Assembly: GCA_944364705.1 (NCBI GenBank)
Contig: CALVWH010000143.1
Coordinates: 1 to 6,509, forward strand
Direction: 5' to 3'
Length of the DNA stretch: 6,509 nt
From: an uncultured Bacilli bacterium
GTDB lineage: Bacteria > Bacillota_I > Bacilli_A > RF39 > UBA660
Below are positions 1 to 6,270 of this stretch, piece after piece. Under the pieces are notes generated by a model. That model ran no database searches, was not told the DNA's origin, and saw nothing but the letters and a program-made list of their open reading frames with translations. The position numbers and the translations under genes are program-made. Numbering within the stretch: position 1 is the stretch's first letter; the number at the start of each line of letters is the position of its first letter.

Positions 1-37
1 AAAAAAATATAGTAGTGAAGGATTTAAGTGATATATT

Positions 38-62
38 CTAACAAAATATTTTAGTTTTTTTT
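38..62 (+). terminator. Possible terminator of an upstream gene
   Basis: CTAA and AA (with one bulged C at 42) can pair with TTTTAG at 49-54 across an AATA loop, and eight T follow at 55-62. The stem contains only one G-C pair, so it would be weak. It would end a gene lying to the left of the window. Confidence 0.3.
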
Positions 63-124
63 AAGAAGGTGGAAAAATTGTTTATAAGATAAAAGAAAAC
101 AATAAAACAAAATGAAGATTATCA

Positions 125-133
125 TGATAAAAT
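125..133 (+). promoter_or_regulatory. Extended -10 promoter candidate for the WG-like repeat gene
   Basis: TGATAAAAT fits the extended -10 form TGnTATAAT with one mismatch and lies 27 bases before the start codon. No convincing -35 box is seen 16-18 bases upstream. Transcription from about position 140 would leave a short leader containing the GGAGG at 152-156. Confidence 0.35.
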
Positions 134-160
134 GTTAATTAAAAATAATATGGAGGAATT

Positions 161-2143
161 ATGGAAAAGACAAACGTTATTGTAAAAGAAAAAAATACTT
201 ATGATATAGATATCGTAATAAATAATACAGCACATATAACATCCGTTACTGGAAAAACAGGATTATTAAACATTAAAACAAAGGAAATCATTGGTGAAAT
301 GGATAATTTTTACACCATTTATGACACTAGTGGTAAGTTTTATTATCAAGAAAAAAAGATTGAAATGTCCAATAAGGAAAACAATGAAAGTTCTAAAACA
401 ATCGTAAGAATTTATGATGCTTTAAACGAAAAAATACTCGTAGATGGCTGGGAAGTTGTAAAAAAATTTGGAGATTATTATGCTCTTGTAGCTGTTAAAT
501 CACCAATCGATGGCAAAATTCATTTGTTTGATCAATATGCGTGTAGAAAATCTACCAATATATTTGATATGGCTTTCGATGATGTAGAAAAACTTTATGG
601 TGGAATTACGGATACTTATTTAGTAGTAACGATTCATGGTAAAAAAGGTCTTTATCATCATAAGTGTTATGATGTAGTATCAGGACTAATAACACCGATC
701 GAGTTTGATCATATTGAAAAAATGCCTAATATTATTGTTTATACGAAAGGAAATGAAAAATATTTTGTAGGTACAGAAACTGGAAAAGTAAGTGAATTTT
801 TTGATACAATACGTATTGATGAAACAAATAAGAATATTGCTTATTGTAAAAAAGGAAATACTACTTATGTATATCATACAAAATTTCAAGAATTACTATT
901 GAAAACAGATTATGATGAAATAAAATTTATGAAAAAAGATGATGATTCTAATTATGATTATGATGGTGAATTTTTCTTTATCACAAAACAAGAGGAAAGA
1001 TTTGGACTTATGAGTTCATTAATCAATAAGGAAATAAGAAAATCTTCTAATCCAGAAGCCAAACAAACCATACTTTTACAACCAAGTTATGATGATATCG
1101 TATATGATTGTGAAGCGTTTTATTTAGAGAAAGATAAAAAAATTGGTATATTTTTTGGTAATTCTTATCATAATCAATGGCTTGATCCAGAATATGATAA
1201 AATAAATTATTTAGGAAATAATTGTTATGCTTTATATAAAGGAGAATCTTGTGATATTGGTAGAGTAAATTTTTATAATCAATATCAACCAAGGATTACG
1301 AATTGTCAAATAGAAGCAAATTTAAGAAAAGAATTGATTTATAAAAAAGATAATTTGTTTGGATTATTGTTCTTAGATTTTAATTTTAAAAATGATGTTC
1401 TTCCTAACGAATATGATAAGATTCGTTGTATTGAAGATTTTTATTTTTTACTAGAAAAAAATGGAAAAAAAGGTTTACTTCACCTAGGGGAAATAATTAT
1501 TCCTACGGAATATGAAGATGTTGCACTTGGAGGGAACTATGATCTAGAAGATGATAAAACGATTTATTTTGCTTTAAAGAAAGGTGAAAAAGAATATAAT
1601 CTAGCAAAAAGAATAAATTATCATTATTTTGGTTCTAATGTAGATTGTCCAGTTAAATTGGTAAGCAATCATACTTTTGAAAAAATAGAATTTTTTAAAG
1701 ATATCATGGTGCTAAAAGATTCAAACTATGTATATGTGTATAATTATGAAGAAGCGTTATTAAAAACATTCCCACCAAATACCGTAATCATTCCAGTTAC
1801 AAAACCTAGTGGTAAGCATGATGAAATACACAAGGATAAAGATTATTTATATTATATAGATGGAACGTACTATTATTATAAAAAAGGTAAATTTGAAGAG
1901 GCTTTTGTAGAAGAAAATGATTTTTATGTAACTACTTATGAAACGGACACAGATTTTTTTGAAATAAAAACTTTAAATAAACAAGGGTATGATGCATTCT
2001 GTGATGATATTGATATGCAAGAGGGTGATTCTAAGCAAAGGTTAGCTGAGATAAGTATGAATGATCAAGTTCTTAAGAAAAAATATCCTACGTTAGTTTT
2101 AAGAAAATCCATTAAAAGAAAAAATCCAAAAGGGAATTTTTAA
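161..2143 (+). CDS. WG-like repeat protein, 660 aa
   Basis: Function unknown. The start is well set: ATG follows GGAGG by four bases. The protein has no signal peptide or membrane segment, so it is probably cytoplasmic. It contains irregular repeats of the WG (KWG) type, each with a Gly-Leu turn followed by strands and an acidic Y-D-x-I element. Turns are seen at about residues 31-36 (GKTGLL), 160-164 (GKKGL), 279-283 (RFGLM region), 326-331 (KKIGIF), 398-402 (NLFGLL) and 435-440 (GKKGLL). Partner elements are FDHI 182, YDEI 251, YDDI 310, YDKI 345, YDKI 418 and YEDV 451. In most turns the usual Trp of WG repeats is replaced by Lys, Phe or Ile. Such repeats probably form a beta-propeller or solenoid and suggest a binding role. 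The last 150 residues are rich in Tyr, Lys and acidic residues and show no clear repeat. It stands alone, with its own promoter candidate. The repeat class is moderately sure; the function is not. Confidence 0.85.
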   Translation: MEKTNVIVKEKNTYDIDIVINNTAHITSVTGKTGLLNIKTKEIIGEMDNFYTIYDTSGKFYYQEKKIEMSNKENNESSKTIVRIYDALNEKILVDGWEVVKKFGDYYALVAVKSPIDGKIHLFDQYACRKSTNIFDMAFDDVEKLYGGITDTYLVVTIHGKKGLYHHKCYDVVSGLITPIEFDHIEKMPNIIVYTKGNEKYFVGTETGKVSEFFDTIRIDETNKNIAYCKKGNTTYVYHTKFQELLLKTDYDEIKFMKKDDDSNYDYDGEFFFITKQEERFGLMSSLINKEIRKSSNPEAKQTILLQPSYDDIVYDCEAFYLEKDKKIGIFFGNSYHNQWLDPEYDKINYLGNNCYALYKGESCDIGRVNFYNQYQPRITNCQIEANLRKELIYKKDNLFGLLFLDFNFKNDVLPNEYDKIRCIEDFYFLLEKNGKKGLLHLGEIIIPTEYEDVALGGNYDLEDDKTIYFALKKGEKEYNLAKRINYHYFGSNVDCPVKLVSNHTFEKIEFFKDIMVLKDSNYVYVYNYEEALLKTFPPNTVIIPVTKPSGKHDEIHKDKDYLYYIDGTYYYYKKGKFEEAFVEENDFYVTTYETDTDFFEIKTLNKQGYDAFCDDIDMQEGDSKQRLAEISMNDQVLKKKYPTLVLRKSIKRKNPKGNF

Positions 2144-2144
2144 T

Positions 2145-2387
2145 GAATTTGTTTTTGAGAAAAGTAGGGAACATACTAAAGTTTATATGAGGTGTGAGCA
2201 AATTTCTTAGTGAAGGGATTAAAGTTTAAAGTAAGTCAAAATATTTCTTTTGCTAAATTGATTATAGCGTGTATAGATATAAAAAGAAAGTTTTGAATTA
2301 TATAGAAATAGTTTGAAAGATATTAAAATTATTACATTTAATGAAATAATAGAAAAATTAACTTTAATACAAGAAAACTTAAAATAA
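2145..2387 (+). pseudogene. Decayed 3' end of a gene, Shedu-like (DUF4263) nuclease C-terminus
   Basis: Between two intact genes lies coding-like sequence broken by stops and shifts. One frame is open from 2198 to a TGA at 2294-2296 and reads NFLVKGLKFKVSQ, then ISFAKLIIACIDIKRKF. The next frame takes over at 2292 and reads FELYRNSLKDIKIITFNEII followed by EKLTLIQENLK and a TAA at 2385-2387. The hand-over falls exactly where the first frame stops, as expected from a one-base change in a former gene. A further open piece in the second frame (2145-2207, ending at a TAG) may be an older part. From memory, the F-E-L-x-R-x-S-L-x-x-x-x-I-I-T-x-x-E-x-x-E pattern is typical of the end of Shedu SduA/DUF4263 PD-(D/E)xK proteins. 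The catalytic part is missing. No ribosome binding site or start is present. That it is a remnant is fairly likely; the family is less certain. Confidence 0.45.
2358..2385 (+). promoter_or_regulatory. Weak promoter candidate for the transglutaminase-like gene
   Basis: TTAACT (2358-2363) and TAAAAT (2380-2385) match -35 and -10 consensus at 4/6 and 5/6 with a 16-base spacer. The predicted start near 2392 leaves the AGGAGG at 2412-2417 in the leader. In sequence this AT-rich such matches arise easily by chance. Confidence 0.2.
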
Positions 2388-2421
2388 TTATTATTTTATA
2401 TATATTATACGAGGAGGAAAC

Positions 2422-3489
2422 ATGAAACAAATTAATGAATCAGAAATAAAACAAAAATTACTACAAACTTTTAGCAAATATAACGGAAATAATATTCCTT
2501 ATTCTGATCTTGAAATAGCACAAGCTGCTACAAAAGTTAAGAATTTTATAGATAATTTGAATAATATGATAATATATGAAAATGAAAATTCAAGAAAACC
2601 AACTGAATTAGAAATATTTTCATCAATGTATGAATTCGTTGCTAATAGAGTTTATGTGGAACAGGATACCAGTCATGATATTATTGGTACATTAATAACG
2701 GATATGGGTGTTTGCCAAGGATATTGTCAATTAATGAGTTTTTTATGTGAGTATTTTAATATTCCTTTTCTTTATAAACGATCGGAAACTTTTGATGAAT
2801 ATAAAAATCCATTAGGGTCACATGCTAATTTTGAAGTTATTGTTCATGATAAAAATGGTGGTTTACATTGTTTGCATTGTGATCCAACTATTGATTCTCC
2901 TAAAGATAAAAATGATTGGTTAGGATTTAATGCATTTTTAATACAAGATAGTGATATAAATAATTATTACCATAAACAAATACCATCTGGAACTGATATT
3001 TCAAGCTTTTATTATAATTTTTTATCTTCTGAAAATTTTGATAAATCAATATTTTTATTAAATCAAGTTAATCCTATTGAGCAAATGATTTCTGGAAAAT
3101 CAGAAGAAGAAATAATTGGTGAGCATTTTGAAAAACTAAGAGATAATTTAATAAGTTTAAATAGTTTTTTTGGGATGAATGTTGATTTTAAAAATCTATC
3201 ACATACTCAATTGTTAGATGCTTATAAAGAAATGTACGAATATTATAGAAATATATCTCAACCAATTAATCCTGAAGAACTAAAAGAAGCCATTATAAAT
3301 GCGAAAACATCGAATATTATATTTGAGAATAATATTGTTCCTGATGAAGCTTCTATAATTAGTCAACAAATATTTGGGCTAAGATTAAAAAAAACATTAG
3401 ACCAGCAAAAAGAATGTTGGGAAAATACTGATGAACATTATATGATGCATTCGGAAATGAAAGTAGAAGATACACATATAATAAAATAA
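2422..3489 (+). CDS. Transglutaminase-like (papain-fold) protein, 355 aa
   Basis: The central part carries the transglutaminase-like core (Transglut_core class) with all three catalytic residues: Cys98 in GVCQGYCQLMSFLCEY, His134 in SHANFEV and Asp154 in CDPTID. Most bacterial proteins of this kind act as cysteine proteases or peptide-modifying enzymes rather than true transglutaminases. Residues 1-80 are mainly helical and include the segment before the core that is common in the family. Residues 160-355 are helical, acidic and unassigned; they may bind the substrate. No signal peptide or membrane segment is seen, which is unusual because many family members are exported or anchored. The ATG follows AGGAGG by four bases and the gene ends with two consecutive TAA codons. 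It is a single-gene unit closed by a stem-loop. The domain call is strong; the substrate is unknown. Confidence 0.88.
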   Translation: MKQINESEIKQKLLQTFSKYNGNNIPYSDLEIAQAATKVKNFIDNLNNMIIYENENSRKPTELEIFSSMYEFVANRVYVEQDTSHDIIGTLITDMGVCQGYCQLMSFLCEYFNIPFLYKRSETFDEYKNPLGSHANFEVIVHDKNGGLHCLHCDPTIDSPKDKNDWLGFNAFLIQDSDINNYYHKQIPSGTDISSFYYNFLSSENFDKSIFLLNQVNPIEQMISGKSEEEIIGEHFEKLRDNLISLNSFFGMNVDFKNLSHTQLLDAYKEMYEYYRNISQPINPEELKEAIINAKTSNIIFENNIVPDEASIISQQIFGLRLKKTLDQQKECWENTDEHYMMHSEMKVEDTHIIK

Positions 3490-3490
3490 T

Positions 3491-3526
3491 AAATAAATAC
3501 GACTATAATTCATAATCGTCTTATTT
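3491..3526. terminator. Imperfect stem-loop after the transglutaminase-like gene, possibly bidirectional
   Basis: AAATAA (3491-3496) pairs with TTATTT (3521-3526), ACGA (3499-3502) with TCGT (3516-3519), and TAT (3504-3506) with ATA (3512-3514), around an AATTC loop. That gives 13 pairs with one bulge and one mismatch. It begins directly after the double stop codon. There is no long T run on the plus strand; on the minus strand an ATTATTTTATT stretch follows. It may end transcription from either side. Confidence 0.4.
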
Positions 3527-3614
3527 AATGTTTAAACCATTTAACAATCTTATTATAATATGGATTTAAAAAGATATCTATATTCGTAAAGAAATTAGAA
3601 CTAATAAACCACAT
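3525..3614 (-). other. Short minus-strand open frame, 29 aa, possible gene remnant
   Basis: The minus strand reads MWFISSNFF, TNIDIFLNPYYNKIVKWFKH and a TAA that lies in the stem-loop at 3491-3526. The two Trp and the mixed hydrophobic/charged pattern look like the end of a real protein, but there is no good ribosome binding site and a stop lies directly upstream in frame. It could be a small gene, the tail of a lost gene, or chance. The rest of the stretch 3527-3650 shows nothing I can support. Confidence 0.15.
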
Positions 3615-3648
3615 TTAACTTCTTTTCCATAAGTCTATTCTTTATAGT

Positions 3649-3679
3649 AAAAAAAAGAGAATATCTTTCACGGTATTCT
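3649..3679 (-). terminator. Second minus-strand rho-independent terminator candidate
   Basis: Read on the minus strand, AGAATA (3679-3674) pairs with TATTCT (3663-3658) across a 10-base loop, then one C and eight T (3656-3649). It lies just beyond the stronger terminator at 3683-3708 and could act as a backup stop for leftward transcripts. The stem has one G-C pair only. Confidence 0.4.
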
Positions 3680-3682
3680 AAT

Positions 3683-3708
3683 AAAAAAACTAGGTTAAAA
3701 AACCTAGT
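3683..3708 (-). terminator. Rho-independent terminator on the minus strand
   Basis: On the minus strand a perfect 8-bp stem, ACTAGGTT with AACCTAGT, surrounds a TTTT loop and is followed by six T (3688-3683). The plus strand has no T run on its side, so the direction is clear. It stops a leftward transcript, although no minus-strand protein gene lies to the right within the gap; the simplest source is the small RNA proposed at 3683-3781. Confidence 0.75.
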
Positions 3709-3781
3709 ACATTTTATAAATGGTACGAACATATAGGTAGTTCGAAACCTAAAGGCTAAGTAAGATAAATAACTTAACTCT
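3683..3781 (-). ncRNA. Candidate small RNA of about 99 nt, structured
   Basis: A minus-strand promoter at 3788-3816 predicts a start at about 3781 (an A on the transcript), and a strong terminator ends at 3683. Between them several hairpins can form: TAAGT/ACTTA (3757-3761 with 3772-3776), a GGT+CGAAC stem with GTTCG+ACC (3722-3730 with 3740-3749, small internal loop), CATTT/AAATG (3710-3714 with 3718-3722, sharing one base with the previous hairpin), and the terminator stem. No reading frame with a ribosome binding site is seen inside. I do not recognise an RNA family. It may act on other transcripts by base pairing or bind a protein. The assignment rests on promoter, terminator and folding only. 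Confidence 0.45.
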
Positions 3782-3787
3782 AAATAA

Positions 3788-3816
3788 ATTATACACTAAA
3801 GAAAAAGAAATGGGAA
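3788..3816 (-). promoter_or_regulatory. Sigma-A-type promoter on the minus strand, for the small RNA
   Basis: On the minus strand TTCCCA (3816-3811, 4/6 to TTGACA) and a perfect TATAAT (3793-3788) are separated by exactly 17 bases. The predicted start, 7 bases past the -10 box, is at about 3781. It faces the terminator at 3683-3708. Confidence 0.5.
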
Positions 3817-3852
3817 TATACTAATTTAAATTCAAAGTGCAACAAACATAGA

Positions 3853-3881
3853 TAGAAAAAGACATATGAGTAATTTATAAT
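3853..3881 (+). promoter_or_regulatory. Weak plus-strand promoter candidate
   Basis: TAGAAA (3853-3858, 4/6) and a perfect TATAAT (3876-3881) have a 17-base spacer. It would give the 110-aa gene a leader of about 140 bases. The nearer promoter at 3984-4011 is the better candidate. Confidence 0.25.
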
Positions 3882-3948
3882 ATCTATTCGCATTAAAAAG
3901 AAAAAAAATATATATTTAAAAAAAATGAAATAAGTAATATCTTTTCGC
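3878..3948 (+). repeat. Two 14-bp direct repeats, 57 bases apart
   Basis: TAATATCTATTCGC at 3878-3891 and TAATATCTTTTCGC at 3935-3948 differ at one base. They contain rare CGC in an otherwise nearly pure A/T region upstream of the coupled gene pair. They could be paired binding sites for a regulator or the scar of a small duplication. Confidence 0.35.
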
Positions 3949-3983
3949 TTGTTGATTATAAAAGAATCTGATAACTTTCTAAT

Positions 3984-4011
3984 TTCAAATAATGAAAGAA
4001 TATGGTATACT
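3984..4011 (+). promoter_or_regulatory. Promoter of the 110-aa/metallopeptidase pair
   Basis: TTCAAA (3984-3989, 4/6 to TTGACA) is followed after 16 bases by TATACT (4006-4011), which is preceded by TGG and so forms an extended -10 element. Transcription would begin near 4018, only about a dozen bases before the start codon, leaving at least part of the AAAGGTGG ribosome binding site in a very short leader. Confidence 0.5.
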
Positions 4012-4029
4012 TATCTAAAGGTGGTAATT

Positions 4030-4362
4030 ATGAAAGGCATTAAAAGTATAATATATGAAATGAATGGTCAAACTTTAGTTATTGATCTATGTGAAAAAAG
4101 TCAAATGAAATACAAAAATATTTCAAGGATAATAAGGGAAGAAAAAGATTTTGAATACTTAAAAAATCTTTTTTGTATTATCGATACTTGGAACGAAGAA
4201 TACATTGATACTAAAACAATTGATGGTTGCTATTGGAAATTATCTATTCTATATTCTAATGGTAATAAAAAGGAATATCGTGGGAAAGCGAGTTATCCAA
4301 ATAATTTTGAAGCTTTTGAAAGACTGAATCAAAAGTTGATAGATGAGGTGCAAAATGGATAG
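4030..4362 (+). CDS. Uncharacterised small protein, 110 aa
   Basis: The ATG at 4030 is chosen because AAAGGTGG ends five bases before it. The open frame extends back to a TTG at 3949, but that codon has no ribosome binding site and lies upstream of the promoter. The protein is soluble, with no signal or membrane segment. Its N-terminal half alternates strands (IKSIIYEMNGQTLVIDL) with charged helical sequence. The second half has DGCYWKLSILYSNGNKKEY, then G-x-x-x-Y-P-x-N-F, then a helix. The D-G-x-x-W-x-L-x-I-x-Y-x-N-G ... Y-P-x-N-F pattern is, from memory, recurrent in small uncharacterised Bacillota proteins, where it probably forms a beta hairpin and a capping helix. The last 8 bases overlap the next gene, so translation is probably coupled and the product may work with the metallopeptidase as partner, inhibitor or adaptor; that is inference. 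Confidence 0.8.
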   Translation: MKGIKSIIYEMNGQTLVIDLCEKSQMKYKNISRIIREEKDFEYLKNLFCIIDTWNEEYIDTKTIDGCYWKLSILYSNGNKKEYRGKASYPNNFEAFERLNQKLIDEVQNG

Positions 4363-6088
4363 TTTAAAGATTGATTTTAAAAAACTATTACCATTTGTAG
4401 TTGATGCCTTTACTAAAGTATATGGTGAGGAATATTATGATATTATTTCACAAAGAATTTATAATGCTGAAATAATTCAATATTATGATATTGAAGGACT
4501 AAGAGATTATATATTATATATTAAAATTTGTAAAAGCCGAGAGTATGCTATTAAGTTTTTAGAAAAAATTGGTATAAATGTAGAAAAGTATATAAAAAAT
4601 AACTATACACAACCTTTAGATGATAAAATTGAAAAAATATTAGAATACTATATAGGTTCTTCATTTAAGGGATTTACTAAGAGTAATGATTATTGGGCTC
4701 CACTTCGAGCTTTTAAAACAAAGAACGAGACTCCTCCTTCAAAATTTTTGGAAAATAAAATTAAAATAATCAACTATCTTCTTGGCAGTGAACATAAGCA
4801 GGTAACGGAAGAAAATTTTGATTTATTTGTGCAAACAGAAGAGTATCAGGAAATATTAAAAAAGATTAATGAACTTAATATCGTTTATGAGCAATTATTA
4901 TTAGAATATAGAAAATGGGAAGAACAACTATATCCTTACGAAGAAATTGTAGAATCAGAAGAGAAAAGAAAGGAAGAAATTTTAAATGGGAAAAAAAACA
5001 CAACGTTTATGGATATTTTTTCTCAGTTACCACGTCCTATAAAAGATGCAATTTCTGACAAATCATTGGAAGAACAAGCAAACCTAATTTTGGGCTCTTT
5101 CGATATTGGTTTTCGAAGTGCTATTGAATCCTTTAGCTGTGATAGAATGGAAAAATTAAAATCGAAAGATGTTGACCTTTTTGATAAATTTTCCATTGTT
5201 TTGTCTCAAACTATTTTTTTAAAAAATATAGGAATTGAAGTACCCAATAAACAAATGCTAGCATGTGATTCAGAAGAAGATGTAAATGATTATTTGACTT
5301 TTTTAAGTCAAGACAATATAAAAAAATATATTCCATCGGATGATGTAATTCACTATATAACTTTTGTTAAAGAAAAAAACTATGAAGATGCAATTAGAGA
5401 ATATTATGTAACAAGAAAAGATTTTTTGGATGCCAAAAAAGAATTTGTTAATAATGAAAGTAATCATAAATTTATTTATGACCAAATAAGAAATAAAAAG
5501 GTATGTATAGCAGGTCAAGGTGGAACTAGAAGTGATAACAAATTTATATCATTAATGTTTTATACAATAAGAACCTATGATAGAGGTAGTTTGTTTTGGA
5601 CATTTATGCATGAATGTGGACATATTATAGACCAAAGTTTAAAGGGTACAGGGTTTGAACGTTCTAATGATTTTACTGAAGATTCTGGAAAAAATCCTTA
5701 TGACCATGCTTTTCGTAAATATGAAAAATTTAATGAAACCATAAATGATATGTTTACAATAGAAGCCGTTGATTTTTTGCACAATCAAGGAATATATTTA
5801 ATTGAACCTCAGAAATATACTGTATTGGACGTAAGTAATAATAATACAGCATTAATTACTAAAAATCTATTACAACCATTAGTATCGAAATTTAGGAAAC
5901 AAGTTATTCGTGCTAAAGTAAATGCAGATCATAAGGAACTTATAAGATATATTGGGAAAGATAATTTTGAAGAATTAGTGGATGTAGTAAATAAAGTTGA
6001 TTATCTATCTCGAAATGGGGTTGTATCTAAAATTAATACATCACCAGAGGATGAGATGGTTAAAGAATATTTTGAACAAGTAGAATGA
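4355..6088 (+). CDS. Putative HExxH zinc metallopeptidase, 577 aa
   Basis: The start is the ATG at 4355, four bases after GAGGTG; an in-frame ATG at 4343 overlaps that binding site and is less likely. The C-terminal third has the zinc site HECGH (residues 419-423, bases 5609-5623) inside LFWTFMHECGHIID. About 40 residues later comes NETIND, whose Glu461 and Asp465 match the ExxxD third-ligand helix of gluzincin peptidases. The first 370 residues are mostly helical and charged, with a possible coiled-coil at about 155-210, and resemble no family I know. No signal peptide or membrane segment is present, so it should act inside the cell. The HExxH-plus-ExxxD layout could belong to an M3-, M34- or M4-like group; I cannot choose. 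The frame ends in TGA, yet coding-like sequence continues in frame for 31 codons. The substrate is unknown. It is translated together with the 110-aa protein. Confidence 0.82.
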   Translation: MDSLKIDFKKLLPFVVDAFTKVYGEEYYDIISQRIYNAEIIQYYDIEGLRDYILYIKICKSREYAIKFLEKIGINVEKYIKNNYTQPLDDKIEKILEYYIGSSFKGFTKSNDYWAPLRAFKTKNETPPSKFLENKIKIINYLLGSEHKQVTEENFDLFVQTEEYQEILKKINELNIVYEQLLLEYRKWEEQLYPYEEIVESEEKRKEEILNGKKNTTFMDIFSQLPRPIKDAISDKSLEEQANLILGSFDIGFRSAIESFSCDRMEKLKSKDVDLFDKFSIVLSQTIFLKNIGIEVPNKQMLACDSEEDVNDYLTFLSQDNIKKYIPSDDVIHYITFVKEKNYEDAIREYYVTRKDFLDAKKEFVNNESNHKFIYDQIRNKKVCIAGQGGTRSDNKFISLMFYTIRTYDRGSLFWTFMHECGHIIDQSLKGTGFERSNDFTEDSGKNPYDHAFRKYEKFNETINDMFTIEAVDFLHNQGIYLIEPQKYTVLDVSNNNTALITKNLLQPLVSKFRKQVIRAKVNADHKELIRYIGKDNFEELVDVVNKVDYLSRNGVVSKINTSPEDEMVKEYFEQVE

Positions 6089-6184
6089 GCAAAAAAAATA
6101 TATAGTAATATTGATGCTTATTTTTTCAATCATGTTGAAAATTTAATGTCTCCGTCTTATGGTGAAATAAGAAAAAGTAGATAG
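6089..6184 (+). other. In-frame coding-like extension after the metallopeptidase TGA
   Basis: After the TGA at 6086-6088 the same frame stays open for 31 codons to TAG at 6182-6184, reading AKKIYSNIDAYFFNHVENLM then SPSYGEIRKSR. Together with the upstream VKEYFEQVE it reads as one continuous helical C-terminus. TGA differs from TGG (Trp) by one base. Readings: a recent nonsense mutation that shortened the protein, readthrough, or a sequencing error. A Trp-TGA code is unlikely because all nine Trp codons in the complete genes here are TGG. Confidence 0.4.
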
Positions 6185-6237
6185 AAAGAGGATAAAAGAT
6201 TAAGATTTTTTACTGTCAGAAATCAGAAATACTTTTG

Positions 6238-6262
6238 CTATGATTAAGGTCATAGTTTTTTT
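6238..6262 (+). terminator. Rho-independent terminator after the metallopeptidase
   Basis: A perfect 6-bp stem CTATGA (6238-6243) with TCATAG (6250-6255) surrounds a TTAAGG loop and is followed by seven T (6256-6262). It would end transcription of the 110-aa/metallopeptidase unit. The stretch 6185-6237 before it shows nothing I can support. Confidence 0.6.
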
Positions 6263-6270
6263 ATAAAAAA

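Noticed and set aside
112..138. Short ATG frame in the leader of the first gene
   Set aside because: Only eight codons (MKIIMIKC) before TAA and no ribosome binding site.
686..889. Minus-strand open frame of 67 codons inside the WG-like gene
   Set aside because: Lies antisense inside a well-supported gene, has no ribosome binding site, and its Phe/Ile-rich composition reflects A-rich coding sequence read backwards.
1047..1292. Minus-strand open frame of 81 codons inside the WG-like gene
   Set aside because: Same reasons: antisense shadow, low-complexity Tyr/Leu-rich product, no start signals.
3722..3749. GTTCGAAAC on the plus strand resembling a tRNA T-arm
   Set aside because: No acceptor stem, anticodon arm or D-arm fits around it; the bases are better explained as a hairpin of the candidate small RNA.
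3683..3781. Small RNA as a type II CRISPR tracrRNA
   Set aside because: Multiple hairpins and a terminator look similar, but no repeat array, anti-repeat or cas gene is in the window.
3949..4029. TTG-initiated N-terminal extension of the 110-aa protein
   Set aside because: No ribosome binding site before the TTG, and the likely promoter lies inside the extension; AAAGGTGG points to the ATG at 4030.
5303..5518. Minus-strand open frame of 71 codons inside the metallopeptidase gene
   Set aside because: Antisense shadow; the apparent hydrophobicity comes from reading Lys/Glu codons on the opposite strand.
161..6088. Mycoplasma-like code with TGA as Trp
   Set aside because: All nine Trp codons in the four complete genes are TGG; a genome this AT-rich using code 4 would be expected to use TGA in most of them.
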